Of a DNA stretch of 9,950 bases, positions 5,401 to 9,950 are shown in pieces. The number at the start of each line of letters is the position of its first letter. The stretch's first letter is position 1. The stretch comes from Rhodobacterales bacterium CG2_30_65_12 (lineage in GTDB: Bacteria > Pseudomonadota > Alphaproteobacteria > Rhodobacterales > Rhodobacteraceae): NCBI GenBank assembly GCA_001873585.1, contig MNZL01000069.1, forward strand, positions 1 to 9,950, read 5' to 3'. Position numbers and translations under genes: made by a program. The notes beneath the pieces are model-generated. The model ran no database searches. It was given only the letters and a program-made list of their open reading frames with translations, and was not told the origin of the DNA.

Positions 5401-6339
5401 ATGTCCCGCACGTTGCGTTCTTTTTTCGCCCTGTCACTGATCGCGTTCGCGCTCCCGGCTCAAGCCACGGACAATCCCGAGGCGAGCCCGCTGGTGGCCG
5501 CCTGCGATGCGCTGGCGGCCCAGCCCGACAATGCCGACAACCCGCCCGGCCTTCAGCCCTTCCCTTGGGCCACGTTCGACGGCGCGGCGGCCCTGCCGGT
5601 CTGTGGCGAGGCACTGGCAGCCTTCCCCGATCACCTGCGCACGCAATTCCACCTTGCCCGCGCCAACTACAAGCTGGGCAATCTCGTTGAGGCTGAGCGG
5701 CTCTATGGGCAAGCGATCAAGCAGCACTATCCGGCCGCTTATTTCGGACTTGCCGATCTGCTCACACATAGCGCTGCACCCGATGCCGGAGACAAATGGC
5801 GTGCGACGGTCGAGAGCTGCATCGGGAGTGGAATCCTCGCCTGCCAGACATTGCTGGCCGAGGCGCTTGTCGTCGGCACGGGTGGGATCGAGCCCGACCC
5901 GGCCAAGGCGCTGCCGTTGTTTGAAGCGGCTGCGGCGCAGGGCAGCGCGTTCGCGCAGAGTTATGCCGGATGGATGTTCGATGAAGGTGTCGGCGTGGCC
6001 GAAGATGATGCCAAGGCCGTAAGCTATTACCTCCCCGCCGCCGGGGCAGGCGACTACTTCGCCCAGAACAACCTCGCGGTGCATTACGACGAGGGCAAGG
6101 GCGTGGCCGAGGATGAAGGCCTCGCACTCTACTGGTTTGAAAAGGCTGCCGCGCAGGGCGATGCCGAAGATCAGTATATCGTCGGCGGGCGCTACCTCAA
6201 AGGCATTGGCACGGCGCCGGATTTCTACAAGGCGGCAGAATGGTTCCGCCGGGCAGCGGCGCAGGGCGATGCCCGCGCGGCGGCTGAGCTGGAGCAGATG
6301 ATCGCCGACGGGCTGGTTGTTCCGGGCCCGGCGGACTAG
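5401..6339 (+). CDS. Exported Sel1-repeat (TPR-like) protein
   Basis: A 312-residue protein. Residues 1-22 form a signal peptide (MSRTLRSFFALSLIAFALPA, then QA|TD), so it probably acts in the periplasm. Residues 30-70 hold C35 and C68, a possible disulphide, then a TPR-like segment (about 80-115). From about 148 come roughly four Sel1 repeats: units with the AAAQGSAFAQSYAGWMF pattern, then YDEGKGVAEDEGLALYWFEKA and YLKGIGTAPDFYKAAEWFRRA. Sel1 repeats are alpha-solenoid scaffolds for protein-protein contacts; no catalytic domain is visible and the partner is unknown. The gene converges on hisH, with only 7 bases between the stops. It and the DUF2147 gene, 185 bases upstream, may not share a transcript. 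Confidence 0.85.
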   Translation: MSRTLRSFFALSLIAFALPAQATDNPEASPLVAACDALAAQPDNADNPPGLQPFPWATFDGAAALPVCGEALAAFPDHLRTQFHLARANYKLGNLVEAERLYGQAIKQHYPAAYFGLADLLTHSAAPDAGDKWRATVESCIGSGILACQTLLAEALVVGTGGIEPDPAKALPLFEAAAAQGSAFAQSYAGWMFDEGVGVAEDDAKAVSYYLPAAGAGDYFAQNNLAVHYDEGKGVAEDEGLALYWFEKAAAQGDAEDQYIVGGRYLKGIGTAPDFYKAAEWFRRAAAQGDARAAAELEQMIADGLVVPGPAD

Positions 6340-6346
6340 CGCTCGG

Positions 6347-6988
6347 TCAGGGCCGCCAGCCGAGGAAGTTGGCGATGATGCGAAGCCCGGCGGCCTGGCT
6401 CTTTTCCGGGTGAAACTGGGTTCCGAAGATATTGCCCCGGCCGACGATCGCGGTAATCTCGCCGCCGTAGTCCACATGCGCCAGCCGCTCGACCGGCTCC
6501 GCCACATTGAAGTGGTAGGAATGGACGAAATAGGCGTGGTCGCCGGTCTCGATCCCGGCGAGCACCGGGTGGGGATGGTCGATCACCAGATCGTTCCAGC
6601 CCATATGCGGCACCTTGAGGTGGGGGTCGGCGGGCGCGATGTGCACCACCTCGCCGCCGATCCAGCCAAACCCCGGCGTGTCTTCGTATTCGCGGCCCCG
6701 GTCTGCAAGCATCTGCATGCCGATGCAGATGCCGAAAAACGGCCGGCCCCTGTCCGTCACCGCCTCGTCGATCGCCTCGAACAGGCCCGATTGCTCAAAC
6801 AGCGCTCGGCGGCAGGCGGGAAAGGCCCCGTCGCCCGGCAGCACGATCCGGTCGGCGCGCGCTACCACGGCCGGATCGGCAGTCACCACCACCTCGCCCG
6901 CGCCGGCCTCGCGCGCCATGCGTTCAAACGCTTTCTGCGCCGAATGCAGATTGCCGCTTTCGTAGTCGATCAGCGCGGTCAGGCTCAC
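6347..6988 (-). CDS. hisH: Imidazole glycerol phosphate synthase glutaminase subunit
   Basis: HisH is the class I glutamine amidotransferase that releases ammonia from glutamine for HisF. The 213-residue product is full length. The triad is visible: nucleophile Cys88 in FFGICIGMQ, and His193 with Glu195 in QFHPEKS; the oxyanion-strand region LPGDGAFPAC (50-59) is also present. The start is a GTG at 6986-6988 that overlaps the hisB stop as GTGA, which implies translational coupling. A longer frame runs upstream to 7294 through hisB, but it is out of frame with hisB and lacks family similarity. Stop is TGA at 6347-6349. The gene follows hisB on the same transcript. Confidence 0.95.
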   Translation of the reverse strand: MSLTALIDYESGNLHSAQKAFERMAREAGAGEVVVTADPAVVARADRIVLPGDGAFPACRRALFEQSGLFEAIDEAVTDRGRPFFGICIGMQMLADRGREYEDTPGFGWIGGEVVHIAPADPHLKVPHMGWNDLVIDHPHPVLAGIETGDHAYFVHSYHFNVAEPVERLAHVDYGGEITAIVGRGNIFGTQFHPEKSQAAGLRIIANFLGWRP

Positions 6989-7572
6989 AGCGCGCCTTTC
7001 GTCGAAGGGATCGCGTCGGCCTTGCGCGGATCGGTCTCGACCGCAGCACGCAAGCTCCGGGCGACGGCCTTGAACGCGGCCTCGGCGATGTGGTGGCTGT
7101 TGAAGCCGTGCAACCGGTCGACGTGCAGCGTGATCCCGCCGTTGCCGGCGAACGCGGTGAAGAACTCGCGCACAAGCTCGGTATCGAAGGTGCCGATCTT
7201 TGCGCTCGGAAACTCGACGTTCCAGACGAGAAAGGCGCGGCCCGACAGATCGAGTGCGGCGCGCACTTGTGCCTCGTCCATCGGCAGGGCACATTCACCG
7301 TAGCGCCGGATGCCGCGCTTGTCGCCAAGCGCCTCGCGCAAGGCCTGACCGAGCGCGATGCCGGTATCTTCCACCGTGTGGTGATCGTCGATGTGCAGAT
7401 CGCCCACCGCGCGCACGCGCATGTCGATCAGCGCATGGCGCGCGAGCTGGTCGAGCATGTGGTCGAAAAAGCCCACACCGGTCTGGTTGTCATAGGCCCC
7501 GGTGCCGTCGAGGTTTATCTCGACGGTGATCTCGGTTTCGGCAGTCTTGCGGCTTACACTGGCTTTGCGCAT
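6985..7572 (-). CDS. hisB: Imidazoleglycerol-phosphate dehydratase
   Basis: HisB removes water from imidazole glycerol phosphate to give imidazole acetol phosphate, a manganese-dependent step. The 195-residue product is the monofunctional type, without the N-terminal histidinol phosphatase found in enterics. The metal-binding motifs are clear: GFFDHMLDQLARH (34-46), DDHHTVEDTG (62-71) and HGFNSHHIAEAAFKA. The ATG at 7570-7572 follows GGGAGG by 5 bases. The gene leads the hisB-hisH run, has a well-placed promoter at 7599-7627, and is divergent from the RAM-domain gene. Confidence 0.96.
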   Translation of the reverse strand: MRKASVSRKTAETEITVEINLDGTGAYDNQTGVGFFDHMLDQLARHALIDMRVRAVGDLHIDDHHTVEDTGIALGQALREALGDKRGIRRYGECALPMDEAQVRAALDLSGRAFLVWNVEFPSAKIGTFDTELVREFFTAFAGNGGITLHVDRLHGFNSHHIAEAAFKAVARSLRAAVETDPRKADAIPSTKGAL

Positions 7573-7598
7573 GTGCGCCTCCCGGTCTGTTCGCCCCG

Positions 7599-7627
7599 CT
7601 TATAGGCGCGGGACGCGGGCCTGAAAA
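7599..7627 (-). promoter_or_regulatory. Sigma-70 promoter of hisB-hisH
   Basis: Read on the minus strand, TTTTCA (7622-7627) is followed after exactly 17 bases by TATAAG (7599-7604; 5 of 6 to consensus). The start would fall near 7592, leaving a leader of about 20 bases, too short for an attenuator or leader peptide. Confidence 0.65.
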
Positions 7628-7695
7628 GGCGCGAGTTTCGGCTTGTTGGCCCGCCGCCCCCGTGCCAGTCTGGCCACAGACAGGAGAGGCCCCCG

Positions 7696-7935
7696 ATGAG
7701 CACACCCCTTTTCATCCAGCTCCGCTGCAAGCCCGGCACGACCTACCGCGTGGCCGAGGAAATCGCCCTGCGCGAAATCCACTCCGAGCTCTATTCCACA
7801 TCCGGCGACTACGACCTGCTGATGAAGCTCTACGTGCCCGAGGGCGAGGACGTGGGCAAATTCATCAACGAGCAGATCCTCGATATTCCCGACATCGAGC
7901 ACAGTTTCACCACGCTCACGTTCAAGGCGTTCTGA
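7696..7935 (+). CDS. Stand-alone Lrp/AsnC ligand-binding (RAM) domain protein
   Basis: A 79-residue protein that matches only the C-terminal effector domain of Lrp/AsnC regulators. It shows the beta-alpha-beta-beta-alpha-beta pattern: FIQLRCKPG, a helix VAEEIALREI, YSTSGDYDLLMKLYV with the conserved GDYD (37-40), a helix FINEQIL, and HSFTTLTFKAF. No helix-turn-helix is present, and none is encoded in frame upstream, so this looks like a genuine small RAM protein and not a broken regulator. Such proteins form dimers or larger rings, bind amino acids or similar ligands, and may co-assemble with full Lrp proteins. The ATG has a strong AGGAGAGG (7682-7689) 6 bases upstream. It is divergent from hisB and ends 8 bases from the convergent puuD. 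Confidence 0.9.
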   Translation: MSTPLFIQLRCKPGTTYRVAEEIALREIHSELYSTSGDYDLLMKLYVPEGEDVGKFINEQILDIPDIEHSFTTLTFKAF

Positions 7936-7943
7936 CGGGCCCC

Positions 7944-9176
7944 CTACCCCTTCGCCGCGCGAAACCAGGCGACGATCCGGGCTCGGTCTTGCGGCTCCAG
8001 GTAGCTCGCCGAGGGCGGCGGCATGGCGTTGGTGAGCCCGGCCTGCAGGAAAATCCGTTTCGCGTGCGCCGCCACGTCATCCTCGGTTTCGAGCAGCACG
8101 CCCTTGGGTGCAGTGCCGATCCCCTCCCAGACGGGCGCGCGGGCGTGGCACATCGAGCAATTGCCCATCACCAGCGCCGCCACGTCGTCAAACCCGTCGG
8201 CAGCGGCGAAGCGCTGTTCATAGGGCGTGAGCGCGCGCGCCTCCGCCGCCTCAACGCTCTGGTAGTCCTGCCCCTTGGTTGAAAGCCAGACGGCGGCGAG
8301 GAACAAAAGCGCCGTCGCCCCCCATGTCCACCACGGCATGCCCTTGCGGGCGTGGTGGCTGTTAAAGAAATGCCGGATCGTCACCCCCATGAGAAACACC
8401 AGCCCGGCGATCACCCAATTGTAATGCGAGGCAAACGCCAGCGGATAATGGCTCGACAGCATCAAGAAGACCACCGGCAGGGTGAGGTAATTGTTATGCG
8501 TCGAGCGCAGTTTGGCGATCTTGCCGTATTTCGGATCAGGCGCGCGCCCGGCGATCAGGTCGGCCATGACGATCTTCTGATTGGGGATGATGATGAAAAA
8601 CACGTTCGCCGTCATGATCGTGGCGGTGAAGGCCCCCAGATGCAAAAGCACGGCGCGGCCGGTGAAGATCTGGTTGTAGCCCCAGCCCATAGCCAGCAAG
8701 AGCCCGAACAGGAGCAGCATCAACGCGGTCGGCCGCTCGGCGAGGCCGGATTTGCAAAGCCGATCGTAGACCAGCCAGCCGATCGTGAGCGAGGCCCCGG
8801 AGATCAGCACTGCGGCCCAAGGCTCAAGCTCGGCCTTCGACGGGTCGATCAAATAAAGCTCGGAGCCGAGCCAATAGACCAGGATCAGCATCGCCGCGCC
8901 GCTGATCCAGGTGGCGTAGCTCTCCCATTTGAACCAGGTCAGCTCGGCGGGCATCCGCGCCGGGCTCACCATGTATTTCTGGATGAAATAGAAGCCGCCG
9001 CCGTGCACCTGCCAGGCCTCGCCCGAAACGCCCTGGCGCCGGTCATCCGGGGCGTGCAGGCCGAGATCGAGGGCGATGAAGTAGAACGACGAGCCGATCC
9101 AGGCAATGGCCGTGACGAGGTGCAGCCAGCGCACGGCAAATTCCAGCCATTCCATCAGCACGGTTGTCTCAAGCAT
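7944..9176 (-). CDS. puuD: Membrane-bound urate oxidase with cytochrome c domain (PuuD)
   Basis: PuuD oxidises urate to 5-hydroxyisourate and, unlike soluble uricase, passes electrons to a cytochrome c domain instead of making hydrogen peroxide directly. The 410-residue product has about eight predicted membrane segments in its first 300 residues (about 10-34, 89-109, 121-138, 151-168, 178-198, 229-245, 253-269, 285-300). A C-terminal periplasmic domain follows, with a single heme c site CSMCH (340-344) and a likely axial Met385 in NAMPPPSAS. The start at 9174-9176 was chosen for AGGAGA 4 bases upstream and because the N-terminal helix begins soon after; a frame to 9215 adds 13 residues that overlap uraH. 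It lies 17 bases downstream of uraH and is almost certainly cotranscribed with it. It converges on the RAM gene. Confidence 0.92.
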   Translation of the reverse strand: MLETTVLMEWLEFAVRWLHLVTAIAWIGSSFYFIALDLGLHAPDDRRQGVSGEAWQVHGGGFYFIQKYMVSPARMPAELTWFKWESYATWISGAAMLILVYWLGSELYLIDPSKAELEPWAAVLISGASLTIGWLVYDRLCKSGLAERPTALMLLLFGLLLAMGWGYNQIFTGRAVLLHLGAFTATIMTANVFFIIIPNQKIVMADLIAGRAPDPKYGKIAKLRSTHNNYLTLPVVFLMLSSHYPLAFASHYNWVIAGLVFLMGVTIRHFFNSHHARKGMPWWTWGATALLFLAAVWLSTKGQDYQSVEAAEARALTPYEQRFAAADGFDDVAALVMGNCSMCHARAPVWEGIGTAPKGVLLETEDDVAAHAKRIFLQAGLTNAMPPPSASYLEPQDRARIVAWFRAAKG

Positions 9177-9193
9177 GGGATCTCCTGCTGGCC

Positions 9194-9547
9194 CTAGCTG
9201 CCGCGATAGGTGCAATAGCCGAACGGCGAGAGCAGCAGCGGCACGTGGTAATGCACCGGTGCCGACATTCCGAACCGGATCGGCACCTGATCGAGAAAGC
9301 GCGGCGCCTCGGGTGGAACCCCAACCGCATCGAGATAGGCCCCGGCGTGAAACACCAACTCGTAGCTGCCGGAGGCGAAATCCTCCGCCGGCAGGATCGG
9401 CGCATCGGTGCGCCCGTCGGCATTCGTGGTCATGGAGGCAAGGTGGCGGCGCGTGCCACCTTCGATCCGGTAAAGTGCAATCTCGAGCCCCGCCGCTGGC
9501 CGCCCAAGGGCGGTATCGAGCACATGCGTCGTCAGATATCCGCTCAC
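9194..9547 (-). CDS. uraH: 5-hydroxyisourate hydrolase
   Basis: UraH, the transthyretin-like hydrolase, opens the 5-hydroxyisourate made by PuuD to OHCU. The 117-residue product is the usual length. It begins SGYLTTHVLDTALGRPAAG, with the catalytic His of the THVLD motif, continues through YRIEGGTRR and SYELVFHAGAY, includes VHYHVPLLLSPFGY, and ends in the diagnostic YRGS tetrapeptide. The start is a GTG at 9545-9547, since the family N-terminus begins exactly there; an ATG at 9637 in the same frame would add 30 residues without similarity, encoded by the promoter region. A modest AAGGGGG site precedes the GTG. It is the first gene of the uraH-puuD run and is divergent from puuE. Confidence 0.94.
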   Translation of the reverse strand: MSGYLTTHVLDTALGRPAAGLEIALYRIEGGTRRHLASMTTNADGRTDAPILPAEDFASGSYELVFHAGAYLDAVGVPPEAPRFLDQVPIRFGMSAPVHYHVPLLLSPFGYCTYRGS

Positions 9548-9611
9548 GAAATCGCCCCCTTGCCGCTGTAACCAGTGCGCCGGATCACCTTTGCACCGCC
9601 GCAAGGATAAC

Positions 9612-9628
9612 TTGAAAACAGTTTCCAA
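9612..9628. promoter_or_regulatory. Candidate operator between uraH and puuE
   Basis: TTGAAAACAGTTTCCAA is a 17-bp inverted repeat: TTGAAAA and TTTCCAA match at 6 of 7 positions around a CAG centre. It lies 64 bases before the uraH start and 66 bases before the puuE start, a near-central position suited to one regulator acting on both directions. The regulator is unknown; none is encoded in the window next to it. Confidence 0.45.
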
Positions 9629-9694
9629 CCCGTTCACAAGCCCCTATCCCTGATCCGCGCAAATACCACCAACCCAGCGACGGGGGAGCCGGAC

Positions 9695-9950
9695 ATGAAA
9701 CGATATCCTCGCAACCTGCGCGGCCATGGGCCAACCCCACCCGATCCGAGCTGGCCGGGCGACGCGCGGATCGCGGTGCAATTTGTGGTCAATTATGAGG
9801 AAGGCGGCGAAAACTGCCTGCTGCATGGCGATGCCGCCTCGGAGGCGTTTCTGAGCGAGATCGTCGGCGCCGCGCCCTGGCCGGGCCAGCGCCACTGGAA
9901 TATGGAATCGCTCTACGATTACGGCGCGCGGGCGGGGTTCTGGCGGGTGT
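9695..9950 (+). CDS. puuE: PuuE-type allantoinase (3' end cut by window)
   Basis: Only the first 85 residues are present. They start MKRYPRNLRGHGPTPPDPSW and include RIAVQFVVNYEEGGENC and WNMESLYDYGARAGFWR, which are characteristic of PuuE, a polysaccharide-deacetylase-fold enzyme that hydrolyses allantoin to allantoate without a bound metal cofactor. The ATG at 9695 has GGGGGAG (9682-9688) 6 bases upstream. The gene is divergent from uraH-puuD, so the three cover neighbouring steps of urate breakdown. The intermediate OHCU decarboxylase is not visible; in related bacteria it can be fused to the C-terminus of PuuE or encoded next to it, both outside the window. Confidence 0.9.
   Translation, partial: MKRYPRNLRGHGPTPPDPSWPGDARIAVQFVVNYEEGGENCLLHGDAASEAFLSEIVGAAPWPGQRHWNMESLYDYGARAGFWRV

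Noticed and set aside
5434..6507. 357-codon minus-strand open frame opposite the Sel1 gene and the end of hisH
   Set aside because: Shadow frame; it crosses the convergent gene ends, and the plus-strand frame has a signal peptide, a perfect ribosome binding site and Sel1 repeats.
6317..7303. 328-codon plus-strand open frame across hisH and hisB
   Set aside because: It spans two well-supported overlapping his genes on the other strand and has no family features.
8352..9197. 281-codon plus-strand open frame opposite puuD
   Set aside because: Shadow of puuD; rich in His, Gln, Arg and Gly, without recognisable motifs, while puuD is unmistakable on the other strand.

Overview
The window looks like a piece of chromosome from an alphaproteobacterium of the Rhodobacteraceae (Roseobacter/Rhodobacter group). 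The evidence is high GC with strong third-position G/C bias, Shine-Dalgarno sites of the AGGAGG type, a histidine gene set carried as separate short runs, a membrane-bound cytochrome-type urate oxidase next to uraH and a PuuE-type allantoinase, and a GC-rich intergenic element ending in a GGAGGTATTT box of the kind I recall from this family. No transposase, phage gene, CRISPR array, tRNA or rRNA was seen.

Layout. 1-719 (+): 3' part of the 23S rRNA methyltransferase gene rlmB, followed by its own intrinsic terminator (733-762). 763-928 holds no protein gene but has several inverted repeats and a second, strong intrinsic terminator (896-928); it may encode a small RNA. 986-1414 (+): small CoA-binding (YccU-like) protein. 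1481-2740 (+): secreted RTX protein with a lysozyme-like N-terminal domain and about 16 calcium-binding nonapeptides. 2790-4703 (-): hisA-hisF-hisE, transcribed right to left, with a repeat-like element between hisA and hisF. 4817-6339 (+): two exported proteins, a DUF2147 protein and a Sel1-repeat protein. 6347-7572 (-): hisB-hisH, overlapping by GTGA. 7696-7935 (+): stand-alone Lrp/AsnC ligand-binding (RAM) domain. 7944-9547 (-): uraH then puuD. 9695-end (+): start of puuE, cut by the window edge.

How the genes work together. HisB, HisH, HisF, HisA and HisE cover five steps or subunits of histidine biosynthesis; HisH and HisF form the imidazole-glycerol-phosphate synthase, although their genes sit in two runs separated by the oppositely transcribed exported-protein genes. 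PuuD, UraH and PuuE act in series in purine breakdown: urate to 5-hydroxyisourate, then OHCU, and, after an OHCU decarboxylase not seen here, allantoin to allantoate. A 17-bp imperfect palindrome between the divergent uraH and puuE genes is a candidate operator for that pathway.

The most interesting items are the orphan structured segment between two terminators (763-928), the RTX protein with an apparent peptidoglycan-hydrolase domain, the broken his cluster with its intergenic element, and the candidate ureide operator. None of them proves an undescribed system; most genes here are well-known families.
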